Origin: Neomoorella thermoacetica
GTDB taxonomy: Bacteria; Bacillota; DSM-521; Neomoorellales; Neomoorellaceae
Assembly: GCF_001875325.1 (NCBI RefSeq)
Contig: NZ_MDDC01000005.1
Location: forward strand, 1 to 64,000
Length of the DNA stretch: 64,000 nt
Direction: 5' to 3'
Within the stretch, counting starts at the first letter, position 1. The number at the start of each line of letters is the position of its first letter. The position numbers were made by a program, and so were the translations under genes. Shown here piece after piece: positions 19,218 through 27,268 of this stretch. Below the pieces are notes generated by a model that saw nothing but the letters and a program-made list of their open reading frames with translations, had not been told where the DNA came from and searched no databases.

Positions 19218-21059
19218 TTAACGTACAGATACCCTGTATTCCCGCATCCAGGTGTCAATCTGGGCCAGGTAGGCGAAGAGCTGGGGCCCGCTCATGAGCT
19301 GGCCGAACCACGGCAGGTTGAAAACCTCCCGGGATTGGGCCAGGACTTTAACCGCCGGTACGTCAATAAAGGGCAGCAGGGGGGAGGCGGGGTCGGCCAG
19401 GATATCCAGCATCCAGTTACGGACGGCTTCCAGGTAGGATGGGTTGTAGGTTTTGGGGTAAGGGCTCTTGCGCCGGTTGACTACTTCGGCGGGCAATATA
19501 CCTGCCATAGCCCGGCGCAGGATGCCCTTTTCCATCTGGCCGACGAATTTCATCTCCCAGGGGATGTTCCAGACGTATTCCACCAGGCGGTGGTCACAGT
19601 AAGGCACCCGCACCTCCAGCCCCACAGCCATACTCATGCGATCCTTGCGATCCAGGAGCACCGGCATGAAGCGGGTCAGGCTCAGGTAGGAGATCTCCCG
19701 CAGGCGGGCGGCCCTGGCTTCCTCACCCGGCAGGGCTGGTACCTCCGCCAGGGCTTCCCGGTAGCGCCTGGCCACATACTCTTCCGGCCGGACCATAGCC
19801 TTTAATTCAGGGGATAGGAGGCGGATACGCTCCCGGCCGGCCCGGTTCCAGGGGAAGGTGTCCGCGGCCAGGGCCTTTTCACTGCGGAACCAGGGGTAAC
19901 CGCCAAAGACCTCATCGGCAGCCTCCCCCGACAGGGCAACGGTAGCCTCTTTCTTCACCTCCCGGCAGAAGAGCAATAAGGAGGAATCTACATCGGCCAT
20001 ACCCGGCAGGTCCCGGGCCCGCATGGCCGTCCTCAGGGAGTCAACCAGTTCCGGGGTGTCGATATAAACATAGTGGTGGATGGTTTCCAGGTGTTCCGAG
20101 ACCAGCTTTACCCAGGGAGCATCCGGGTTGGGCTGGAAATGGCTGGGCTGGAAGTAGCGGTCATTATCAACGTAATCTACCGACCAGGTATGGATAGGGC
20201 CCTGCCCCCGGGCCTGAAAGACCCTGGCGGCGCAGGCGGTAACGGCGCTGGAGTCCAGACCGCCGGAGAGCAGGGTACAAACGGGTACATCAGCCACCAG
20301 TTGCCGTTCCACTGTATCCTCCAACAACTGGCGCACTTTCGCGATGGTTGTCTCCAGGTCATCGGGGTGGGGATGGCTCTCCAGGGCCCAGTAGCGCTGC
20401 AGGCGTAGTCCCTGCCGGTCATAGATCATATAATAACCGGGTTTAAGTTCGGCCAGGTTATGAAATACCCCGTGGCCCGGTGTCCGGGCCGGGCCCAGGA
20501 CGAAGACCTCGGCCAGGCCTTCAGCATCCACTTCCGGTTTTATCGCCGGGTGGGCCAGGAGAGCCTTCAGTTCCGAACCAAAAAGGAAAGAATGGGGCAA
20601 AGTTGCGTAAAAAAGGGGTTTAACTCCCAACCGGTCCCGGGCCAGGAATAGACGTTCCCTGGCCTCGTCCCAGATGGCGAAGGCAAAGATACCATTAAAA
20701 CGCCGGACACACTCTACGCCCCACTCCATATAGGCCGCCAGCAATACTTCAGTGTCCGAGTGGCCCCGGAAGGTATAACCCCGGGCCAGGAGTTCCTCCC
20801 GGATTTCCCCGGTGTTGTAAAGCTCGCCGTTATAAGTAAGGACAAAGGTCTGGTTGCCGCGGTGGCGAACCATGGGCTGGCCGCCCCCGGCGGGATCGAC
20901 GACGACCAGGCGGCGGTGCCCCAGGGCCACCCGGGGTGCCACCCAGATGCCGGCGGCATCCGGCCCCCGGCAGGCGAGGGTGGCGGTCATGGCTTCCAGG
21001 ATGTTTTTTTGCCCTGTGAGGTCCAGTTCCCAATCCACCCAACCGGTAATTCCGCACAT
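19218..21059 (-). CDS. asnB: Asparagine synthetase (glutamine-hydrolysing)
   Basis: The 613-residue enzyme transfers glutamine amide nitrogen to aspartate using ATP. Translation must begin at the ATG giving MCGITG, because Cys2 is the amidotransferase nucleophile; GGGGGG lies 6 bp upstream of it. The N-terminal class II glutaminase domain shows RGPDAAG and LTYNGELYN. The synthetase domain carries the ATP loop LSGGLDSSAV (about residues 264-273). It stands in the nitrogen-assimilation island with amt and PII on the same strand but is separated from them by a strong terminator. Confidence 0.95.
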   Translation of the reverse strand: MCGITGWVDWELDLTGQKNILEAMTATLACRGPDAAGIWVAPRVALGHRRLVVVDPAGGGQPMVRHRGNQTFVLTYNGELYNTGEIREELLARGYTFRGHSDTEVLLAAYMEWGVECVRRFNGIFAFAIWDEARERLFLARDRLGVKPLFYATLPHSFLFGSELKALLAHPAIKPEVDAEGLAEVFVLGPARTPGHGVFHNLAELKPGYYMIYDRQGLRLQRYWALESHPHPDDLETTIAKVRQLLEDTVERQLVADVPVCTLLSGGLDSSAVTACAARVFQARGQGPIHTWSVDYVDNDRYFQPSHFQPNPDAPWVKLVSEHLETIHHYVYIDTPELVDSLRTAMRARDLPGMADVDSSLLLFCREVKKEATVALSGEAADEVFGGYPWFRSEKALAADTFPWNRAGRERIRLLSPELKAMVRPEEYVARRYREALAEVPALPGEEARAARLREISYLSLTRFMPVLLDRKDRMSMAVGLEVRVPYCDHRLVEYVWNIPWEMKFVGQMEKGILRRAMAGILPAEVVNRRKSPYPKTYNPSYLEAVRNWMLDILADPASPLLPFIDVPAVKVLAQSREVFNLPWFGQLMSGPQLFAYLAQIDTWMREYRVSVR

Positions 21060-21203
21060 AACAATCCCCCCAGCAGGCACGGCGGAAATGCCTTAAATAG
21101 AACCCTGCCCTTTAACAGACGACGTTGCCCCCCGGGGTTACGCCCTTGCAACCCCCTTGAAGCCGGGTTCCATAAATGATCTTATGCCAGTGCCGGGGAA
21201 AGG

Positions 21204-21842
21204 TTAACTCAGTAAAGCCGCGGCCAGGGCTACCAGGAAGATACCGTCAAAGACACCGGCCCCGCCAATGCTCACAACCTGGGACTGGAGACGGCGGATG
21301 GCCCCCAGGTTGAGGATGTCGGCCCCCAGGAGGGTGCCTATGGCCCCGGCGATATAAGCCACCGGGGCGGCATTCTGGGGCGAGACGATGATAGCTGCCA
21401 AAGCGGCGACCACCGGCGGGATAAAGGTGGGTATGGAGATACCAACTCCCGGAACTATCCGGGCCAGGAGCTTTGCTACCACGGTCACGATCAGGGTGGC
21501 CGACAGGGCCGGCAGCAGAGGCGCCCGGGTAGCCAGCAGGTGCAGGGAAAAAAGGACGGGGATTACCGCCCCGCCGACGTTGATGCAGAGGAGCTGGTAG
21601 CTTACCTGGGGCGGGTAATAGAAAAAGAAGGGGAAAGCACCAAACCGGGGTTCCTCGATGTAAAGGCGCCGGCGCGAGACGGGGATATTTATCAGGCTAC
21701 CGATGACAGAGGCCGAGAGCAAGAGCATGGCCCCGCCCGGGGAAAGACCCAGCCTGGCAAAGGAAAAAATAGCCAGATTTAAAAAGAGGGAAGCCATGAG
21801 CATGGGGATAGATAAAAACAAAAACAACAAGGGCCAGAGCAT
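21204..21842 (-). CDS. DUF1614 membrane protein
   Basis: The 212-residue protein is very hydrophobic, with about seven predicted membrane helices. It matches what I know of DUF1614: an early SVIGSLINIPVSRR segment, a VGISIPTFIPPVVAAL block, and a C-terminal GADILNLGAI followed by GGAGVFDGIF. The family has no assigned function. It is transcribed toward asnB with a 144-bp gap, so co-transcription is possible but unproven. Confidence 0.75.
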   Translation of the reverse strand: MLWPLLFLFLSIPMLMASLFLNLAIFSFARLGLSPGGAMLLLSASVIGSLINIPVSRRRLYIEEPRFGAFPFFFYYPPQVSYQLLCINVGGAVIPVLFSLHLLATRAPLLPALSATLIVTVVAKLLARIVPGVGISIPTFIPPVVAALAAIIVSPQNAAPVAYIAGAIGTLLGADILNLGAIRRLQSQVVSIGGAGVFDGIFLVALAAALLS

Positions 21843-21923
21843 CGATCTTCACCTCGGCTGTAATCTTTCCTGCTTAATCTTACCCGTTTAACCTATTTTA
21901 AACCCGGGCGGTTACCAACATTT

Positions 21924-22025
21924 TAACACAAAACAGGCCGTGACAATATCACAGTCCGGTAACACATAACACAAAACAGGCCGTGACAATATCACAGTCC
22001 GGTAACACATAACACAAAACAGGCC
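21924..22025 (+). repeat. 43-bp tandem repeat upstream of glnA1
   Basis: Two identical 43-bp units (21924-21966 and 21967-22009) are followed by a third that is identical for its first 16 bp (22010-22025) and then diverges into the glnA1 -35 box. Each full unit holds the palindrome GTGA-CAATA-TCAC. Where the units read GGCCGTGACA, the promoter copy reads GGCCTTGACG. The repeats could be duplicated operators or decayed promoter copies. Confidence 0.85.
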
Positions 22026-22053
22026 TTGACGTCCGGGTGGAGTATGTTATAAT
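22026..22053 (+). promoter_or_regulatory. glnA1 promoter
   Basis: TTGACG (22026-22031) and a perfect TATAAT (22048-22053) are separated by 16 bp, directly after the tandem repeats and about 30 bp before the ANTAR-type leader. Confidence 0.85.
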
Positions 22054-22083
22054 GTCATAAAAGTTAAGTGCCAGCAAATAAAA

Positions 22084-22168
22084 GGGAGCAGCGTGGTTCC
22101 CGGGGAAGGGGTAAAGAAGCCCGCCAGTGGCTACACCAGGTGTAAGCCGCAGCGGGTTTTATCTTTTT
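22084..22168 (+). promoter_or_regulatory. ANTAR antitermination leader of glnA1
   Basis: Two tandem hairpins have six-base loops with A at position 1 and G at position 4, the signature recognised by ANTAR proteins. P1 is GGGAGC-AGCGTG-GTTCCC (22084-22101), and P2 is GGGT-AAAGAA-GCCC (22109-22122). The 3' arm of P2 shares CCC (22120-22122) with the 5' arm of the intrinsic terminator that follows, so P2 and the terminator exclude each other. This is the known two-hairpin mechanism; binding by the ANTAR protein at 24922 is inferred. Confidence 0.85.
22120..22168 (+). terminator. Regulated terminator before glnA1
   Basis: CCCGC (22120-22124) pairs with GCGGG (22152-22156). Inside it, GGCT/AGCC and ACAC/GTGT form a second helix with a 3-nt loop and one bulge. 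A T-rich run (TTTTATCTTTTT) follows. Its base overlaps the P2 antiterminator hairpin. Confidence 0.88.
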
Positions 22169-22185
22169 AACTGAGGAGAGGCACA

Positions 22186-23517
22186 ATGAATGAACAACTG
22201 ACCAAAGAAGACGTCCTGCAGATGGTTGAAGAAATGAACGTCCGCTTTATCCGGCTCCAGTTTACTGATATCTTCGGGGTATTAAAAAATGTGGCCATAA
22301 CCCCGGCCGAACTAGAGAAAGCCCTTGACGGCGAATTAATGTTCGACGGCTCTTCCATCCACGGTTTCGTCCGCATCGAAGAATCCGACATGTACCTGCG
22401 GCCCGACCCCTCCACCTTCGCCATTTTCCCCTGGCGGCCTATGGACGGGGCCGTCGCAAGGTTGATCTGTGACGTCTATAACCCGGACGGCACCCCCTTT
22501 GCCGGCTGTCCCCGGGGAGTTTTAAAGCGCGTCCTGGCTGAAGCCGAAGCCATGGGCTATACCATGTACGCCGGCCCGGAAGCGGAGTTTTTTCTCTTCC
22601 ATACCAATGGGCAAAAACCCACCCTGGTAACCCACGACCAGGCCGGCTATTTCGACCTCTCCCCAGTCGACCTGGGCGAAGATGCCCGCCGGGATATGGT
22701 TTTTTCCCTGGAAGCCATGGGTTTCGAGGTTGAGGCTTCCCATCACGAGGTGGCCCCGGGCCAGCACGAAATAGACTTCAAATATGATAACGCCCTGGCC
22801 ACGGCCGATAAGATCGCCACCTTTAAATTTGTCGTCCGGACCATCGCCCAGCGCCACGGTCTCCATGCCACCTTTATGCCCAAGCCTGTGGCCGGCATCA
22901 ACGGTTCCGGCATGCACACCCACCAATCCTTATTTAAAGAAGGCCGCAATGCCTTCTATGACCCCGATGACCCCCTGGAATTAAGCAAGGTAGCCTATTA
23001 CTATATTGGCGGCCTGATGCACCATGCCCGGGCCCTGACGGCCATAACCAATCCGACGGTCAATTCCTATAAACGCCTGGTACCAGGTTTTGAGGCCCCG
23101 GTCTATATCGCCTGGTCCCCCCGCAATCGCAGCCCCTTGATTCGCGTGCCGGCCAAGCGCGGGGCCTCAACTAGAATAGAATTACGCAACCCCGATCCGT
23201 CCTGTAACCCTTATCTGGCCCTGGCCGTTATGTTGAAAGCCGGTTTGGATGGGATCAAGAAACAGATCCAGCCCCCGGCTCCGGCAGAACGCAATATCTA
23301 TGAGATGACGCCTGCCGAACGCCGTGACCTGGGCATCGGCAGCCTGCCGGGTGATTTAAAGGAGGCCCTGGCGGAACTCTCCCGCGACGAAGTGATCCGG
23401 GAAGCCCTGGGGGATCACGTCTACCGGCATTTTGTCGAGGCCAAGGAGAAGGAATGGGAACAGTACCGTATCCAGGTCCACCAGTGGGAAGTAGACCATT
23501 ACCTGACACTGTTTTAA
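22186..23517 (+). CDS. glnA: Glutamine synthetase, type I-alpha (first copy)
   Basis: The 443-residue enzyme makes glutamine from glutamate, ammonia and ATP. It shows [19 protein letters not shown], the metal/ATP site [19 protein letters not shown], and [25 protein letters not shown]. Length and the absence of an adenylylation segment place it in the Gram-positive GSI-alpha class. The arginine in GFVRIEES corresponds to the feedback-inhibition site known in Bacillus GS. It is preceded by an ANTAR-type leader and ends 4 bp from the convergent P-loop gene. A second, closely similar copy lies at 25846. Confidence 0.95.
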   Translation: MNEQLTKEDVLQMVEEMNVRFIRLQFTDIFGVLKNVAITPAELEKALDGELMFDGSSIHGFVRIEESDMYLRPDPSTFAIFPWRPMDGAVARLICDVYNPDGTPFAGCPRGVLKRVLAEAEAMGYTMYAGPEAEFFLFHTNGQKPTLVTHDQAGYFDLSPVDLGEDARRDMVFSLEAMGFEVEASHHEVAPGQHEIDFKYDNALATADKIATFKFVVRTIAQRHGLHATFMPKPVAGINGSGMHTHQSLFKEGRNAFYDPDDPLELSKVAYYYIGGLMHHARALTAITNPTVNSYKRLVPGFEAPVYIAWSPRNRSPLIRVPAKRGASTRIELRNPDPSCNPYLALAVMLKAGLDGIKKQIQPPAPAERNIYEMTPAERRDLGIGSLPGDLKEALAELSRDEVIREALGDHVYRHFVEAKEKEWEQYRIQVHQWEVDHYLTLF

Positions 23518-23521
23518 ACCG

Positions 23522-24664
23522 CTAGCTGGCTTCTTCCAAAACGCCAGGAAATTCGGCGGCGTAGTTCAAGATGCGCTGCAGGATTTCCTGGCGTTTCGCA
23601 TTTATGGCCTCAAAATTCATGGCCGGAACATAGAATTTTTCTATATAATCATTGGTTAGCTTGGCCTGGCGTATATAAGCCACGGCTCGATCCAGGCAGG
23701 CATGGTAACGGTAGGCGGCGCTGCTGAGTTCATGGGAGTAGACGGCAAGTTTATCCCGGTCTATAAAGGAAGAGAGGTTGAGCTTCATGGCCGTGAGGTC
23801 AGGCAGGGAGGAGGGGTCATAGCTGTGGGGCGGCTGGACATTCATGGCCGCCACTTTAATCTCCGGCAGGATCACCAGATCAATATTCCTGGGATTAAAG
23901 GGGCAGTGATAAACCTCCGTATACAGTCCCTTTTCATGGGCCAGATCGGCTATCCTTCCCAGGACCTGGGGTACGCCACTTCCAGGTTCGCCGGCCAGGG
24001 TATAGATTTGCTGGACATCCTGGAGCAGAGATTCCACATGGCCGGTAACGATGCCGTCGGGGGTAATGGCCGTGGCAAAAAGGTGGCGCACCCTGGCCGG
24101 CCGGTCGTAACGGGGGACCACGCCGCTAAAGATGGCCTGGATAAAACCGGCTACGGCCCTGTTCACCTGGCTTTCACACATACACTCCGCGATGTAACTC
24201 TCCCACTCGTCCCGGATGACCTTGGCTTCACGCAGGGCACTGTAGGCTATGCGAAAGAGACGGTCTACCCGGGCATTGGCCTTGAGGATCTCGTCCTTAT
24301 GGGCGCGCATCAGGGCTTCATCCCAGAAATCGCCCAGGTGGATAATCTCGTCGACAGCGCCGGGGTTTTTAGGGTCGACAACGTGGGGGGCCGTACCGTC
24401 AATCAGGGCCACCTTGATGGCCGGGATGACCACCGCATCCAGGGAGTCGTTATCAGAGGAACAGCAGTGATACTCGACATTGTAGCCCCTGGTGAGCATA
24501 GCCTCGCCTATTTTACGCATAAAGGTAGATTTTCCCACCCCCGGCCCCCCCTTAACGATAAAAATCCGGGTGGCATCGGGTTCAATGATGTAATCATAGA
24601 AGGAATAAAAGCCTTCGCAGGTATTACCTCCGGGAAAAACCTTCCTTAATTTCCCTTGAGCCAT
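23522..24664 (-). CDS. P-loop ATPase-like protein with duplicated halves
   Basis: The 380-residue protein is related to an uncharacterised family of double P-loop NTPases. The first half has a good Walker A, GGPGVGKS (about residues 39-46), followed by the segment VEYHCCSSDNDSLDAVVIP. The second half repeats the pattern (TEVYHCPFNPRNIDLVILP), but its P-loop reads GEPGSGVPQ (about 225-233), lacking the Lys and Ser of a functional site. ATG 24664 has GGGAGG upstream; an upstream ATG lacks one. Convergent with glnA1 and divergent from the ANTAR gene. Its function is unknown, and a link to nitrogen metabolism is only positional. Confidence 0.7.
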   Translation of the reverse strand: MAQGKLRKVFPGGNTCEGFYSFYDYIIEPDATRIFIVKGGPGVGKSTFMRKIGEAMLTRGYNVEYHCCSSDNDSLDAVVIPAIKVALIDGTAPHVVDPKNPGAVDEIIHLGDFWDEALMRAHKDEILKANARVDRLFRIAYSALREAKVIRDEWESYIAECMCESQVNRAVAGFIQAIFSGVVPRYDRPARVRHLFATAITPDGIVTGHVESLLQDVQQIYTLAGEPGSGVPQVLGRIADLAHEKGLYTEVYHCPFNPRNIDLVILPEIKVAAMNVQPPHSYDPSSLPDLTAMKLNLSSFIDRDKLAVYSHELSSAAYRYHACLDRAVAYIRQAKLTNDYIEKFYVPAMNFEAINAKRQEILQRILNYAAEFPGVLEEAS

Positions 24665-24857
24665 CTTCTTGCCTCCCTCAAAAGTCAGCTCACTTAATTT
24701 TATGCTCGGCCCTGTAAAACTTGCCTGGCAACCCGGGCGACTGTTTTTCATAATACGAAAATATCTTTCGAAATACAGGATACAAGTGTGCCGCCTATTG
24801 CCTTTTCAAAAGCCATCCCTTATAATAGGTTCCATAATAAATGAAAAAATATTTCGC

Positions 24858-24902
24858 GGGGCGACGGCGTCCTCGATATAGCTACAACGGCGTAGCACGA
24901 GG
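24858..24902 (+). promoter_or_regulatory. ANTAR-like hairpins before the ANTAR gene
   Basis: A hairpin GCTAC-AACGGC-GTAGC (24881-24896) has a six-base loop with A1 and G4, identical to the loop before glnA2. It is enclosed by CCTCG (24871-24875) pairing with CGAGG (24898-24902), which reaches into the G-run used as ribosome-binding site. Just upstream, GGGGC-GACGGC-GTCCT has a similar loop but with G at position 1. No terminator follows, so any control would act on translation. This is inference. Confidence 0.5.
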
Positions 24903-24921
24903 GGGGCAGTGAACAAAGTCC

Positions 24922-25524
24922 ATGCAGCAAGCTAAAATTTTTATTGCCTGTGCCGACCCGTCTGCCCGGCAAAACCTGAAATACATGCTGGTACGTGAGG
25001 GTTACCTCGTCGCCGGGGAAGCCCCGGATGGCAGCCAGGCCCTGCGGATGATTCGTACCCTGCAGCCCAACCTGGTAATCCTGGACAGCGATCTCCAGGG
25101 CACCAACGCCCTGGAAGTAGCCCGCGTTATCGATGAGGACAGGGTGGCACCGATAATTCTCCTGGCCTCCTCCTGGCACCGGAACTTGATTATCAGGACC
25201 CGCGATTTTCCCGTCTTTGCTTATTTGATTAAACCGGTACAGGAGAATACCCTTATCCCGGCAGTAGAAGCCGCCCTGGCCAATTATCGCCGGGTAACCC
25301 GGCTGGAGCAGGAGATCAGCAAGTTAAAGGAAACTCTGGCTTCCCGCAAGGTTGTGGAAAGGGCCAAGGGGATATTAATGGATACCATGGGTTTAACGGA
25401 GGCTGAAGCCTACCGCCGCCTGCAGCGTCAGAGTATGGATCGCTGCGTACCCATGAAAACCATCGCGGAAGCCATTATTGTCGCCCACGAGCTCCAGCAG
25501 AGCGGCCGCAAGGCCGAAAAATGA
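24922..25524 (+). CDS. ANTAR-domain response regulator (RNA antiterminator)
   Basis: The 200-residue protein has an N-terminal receiver domain (about residues 3-120) with phospho-acceptor Asp55 in LVILDSDL, Ser83/84 and Lys104 in YLIKPVQ. A coiled linker follows, then an ANTAR RNA-binding domain (about 131-192) with VVERAKGILMDTMGLTEAEAYRRL. The usual acidic pair near residue 10 is reduced to a single aspartate (CADPSA), so phosphorylation may be altered. ANTAR proteins stabilise hexaloop hairpins and prevent termination; matching hairpins lie before both glnA genes. No histidine kinase gene is nearby. Confidence 0.92.
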   Translation: MQQAKIFIACADPSARQNLKYMLVREGYLVAGEAPDGSQALRMIRTLQPNLVILDSDLQGTNALEVARVIDEDRVAPIILLASSWHRNLIIRTRDFPVFAYLIKPVQENTLIPAVEAALANYRRVTRLEQEISKLKETLASRKVVERAKGILMDTMGLTEAEAYRRLQRQSMDRCVPMKTIAEAIIVAHELQQSGRKAEK

Positions 25525-25569
25525 CAGCGGGAATTCCGGAAGGGCTTAAGGGTACTGATTAAAATTCGA

Positions 25570-25646
25570 TATACTAAAGATAGCTGCTTGAGGGCAACGG
25601 CGTCCTGAAGGGGGAGGTAACTTTTACCCCTCAGGCTTTATTTTGT
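25570..25646 (+). promoter_or_regulatory. glnA2 leader with ANTAR-type hairpin and terminator
   Basis: A possible -10 box TATACT (25570-25575) is followed by the hairpin AGGGC-AACGGC-GTCCT (25591-25606), whose six-base loop has A1 and G4. Its 3' arm overlaps the first bases of the intrinsic terminator at 25604. A matching first hairpin is weak: CTAAAG/CTTGAG around a 7-nt loop, overlapping the -10 box. About 200 nt of further leader (25647-25845) show nothing else recognised. Confidence 0.65.
25604..25645 (+). terminator. Regulated terminator before glnA2
   Basis: CCTGA (25604-25608) and GGGG (25610-25613) pair with CCCC (25627-25630) and TCAGG (25631-25635), with one bulged A and a 13-nt loop. 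CTTTATTTT follows. The 5' arm is shared with the AACGGC-loop hairpin. Confidence 0.8.
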
Positions 25647-25845
25647 ATATAAAACAAATTACTTTAAGATGGCTGGGGATACAGGCGGGGAAGAGACGCC
25701 ATGTTTTGCCAGCCGGGAACTGCCGGCGCCCTTCGCCTCCACATCGTCAGGCCGGAGAAAGCAGGCTGGAAAACCAGCAAGTATCTGGCGATAGAAGGGA
25801 AGCTCTCCACCCATATGGAAGCACATTTTGAAGGAGGTAAATTCC

Positions 25846-27180
25846 ATGGACGACAAAGAAAAGAGAGCAGCGGTCCTGCAACAGGCCGAGGAATGGGGGG
25901 TCAAGTTTGTCCGCCTCCAGTTTACGGACATCTTTGGCGTACTGAAAAACGTAGCCATTCCCGTGGACCAGCTCCCCAAGGCCCTCAACAACGAGTTGAT
26001 GTTCGACGGGTCTTCGATTGAAGGCTTCGTCCGCATCGAGGAATCCGATATGTACCTGCGGCCGGACCCGGATACCTTTGTTGTTTTTCCCTGGCGGCCC
26101 CATGAGGGTTCAGTAGCCCGGTTGATCTGTGATGTCTACAACCCCGACGGCACGCCTTTTGCCGGTTGCCCCCGCTGCACCTTAAAAAGGGTAATGGCCG
26201 AAGCGGCGGAAATGGGCTTTACCATGAATGCCGGGCCGGAGGCCGAGTTTTTCCTCTTCCATACCGATGCCGACGGCCGCCCGACCCTGGAGACCCAGGA
26301 TCGCGCCGGTTACTTTGACCTGACCCCGGTTGACCTGGGTGAAGACGCCCGCCGGGATATGGTCCTGACCCTGGAACAAATGGGCTTTGAGATCGAGGCC
26401 TCCCACCATGAAGTGGCCCCCGGGCAGCACGAGATTGATTTCAAATATGCCGAGGCCCTGACTACCGCCGACCGGATCGCCACCTTTAAATTTGTGGTCC
26501 GGACCATCGCCCAGCGTCATGGCCTCCACGCCACCTTTATGCCCAAACCCATCTACGGCATCAACGGTTCCGGTATGCATGCCAACCTTTCCTTATCTAA
26601 AGACGGCAAAAACGCTTTTGACGATCCCTCTGGTGAACTGGGCTTAAGCCAGGTGGCCTACCATTTTATCGCTGGCATCATGGCCCACGCCCGGGCCCTG
26701 ACGGCCGTAACCAACCCCACGGTTAACTCCTACAAGCGCCTGGTGCCGGGTTACGAGGCGCCGGTATACATCGCCTGGTCGCCGCGCAACCGGAGCCCCT
26801 TGATCCGGGTACCGGCCAAGCGGGGGGCCTCCACCCGGATTGAAGTGCGTCACCCGGATCCCTCCTGCAACCCCTATCTGGCCCTGGCCGTTCTCCTGAA
26901 GGCCGGCCTCGATGGTATCAAAAAGGGCCTGACACCACCGCCGCCGACGGATAAAAACATCTTTGCTATGACCCCGGCGGAGCTGGAGGCAGAGGGGATC
27001 GGCGTCCTGCCCGGTAGCCTTGAGGAGGCCCTGGCGGCCCTGGAGCAAGATGAAGTCATCCGCGAGGCCCTGGGACCCCATATCTACGAACGCTTGACCC
27101 TGGCTCAAAAGATGGAATGCGAAGAGTATCGCACCCGGGTCCACCAGTGGGAGATCGACCAGTACCTGACTAAATTTTAA
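25846..27180 (+). CDS. glnA: Glutamine synthetase, type I-alpha (second copy)
   Basis: The 444-residue enzyme is a close paralogue of the glnA at 22186. The catalytic blocks [38 protein letters not shown] and [20 protein letters not shown] are conserved. ATG 25846 is preceded by AAGGAGG at 8 bp; an ATG at 25828 overlaps that site and is not used. Unlike the first copy it heads the glutamate synthase genes, so it can run the GS/GOGAT cycle from one transcript. The differing HGF/EGF residue in the FDGSSI block and the Tyr/Phe changes suggest the copies are not freshly duplicated. Confidence 0.95.
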   Translation: MDDKEKRAAVLQQAEEWGVKFVRLQFTDIFGVLKNVAIPVDQLPKALNNELMFDGSSIEGFVRIEESDMYLRPDPDTFVVFPWRPHEGSVARLICDVYNPDGTPFAGCPRCTLKRVMAEAAEMGFTMNAGPEAEFFLFHTDADGRPTLETQDRAGYFDLTPVDLGEDARRDMVLTLEQMGFEIEASHHEVAPGQHEIDFKYAEALTTADRIATFKFVVRTIAQRHGLHATFMPKPIYGINGSGMHANLSLSKDGKNAFDDPSGELGLSQVAYHFIAGIMAHARALTAVTNPTVNSYKRLVPGYEAPVYIAWSPRNRSPLIRVPAKRGASTRIEVRHPDPSCNPYLALAVLLKAGLDGIKKGLTPPPPTDKNIFAMTPAELEAEGIGVLPGSLEEALAALEQDEVIREALGPHIYERLTLAQKMECEEYRTRVHQWEIDQYLTKF

Positions 27181-27268
27181 CCCGGAGCGCCCATGACGCC
27201 CGGACGGTACCATGTTAGAAGCAGTTTTCACGGTGGACAGAGACATTTTGGATAAGGAGTGAGCAACG

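Noticed and set aside
21924-22025. The 43-bp repeats as a CRISPR array
   Set aside because: The units are directly abutting with no spacers, there are only two and a part, and no cas genes are present.
23702-24649. Long plus-strand frame opposite the P-loop gene
   Set aside because: The minus strand has a clear Walker A and internal repeat; the plus frame has no recognised features.
27211-27261. 16-codon frame just before the amidotransferase gene
   Set aside because: It has no ribosome-binding site and ends in the Shine-Dalgarno region of the next gene; probably chance.
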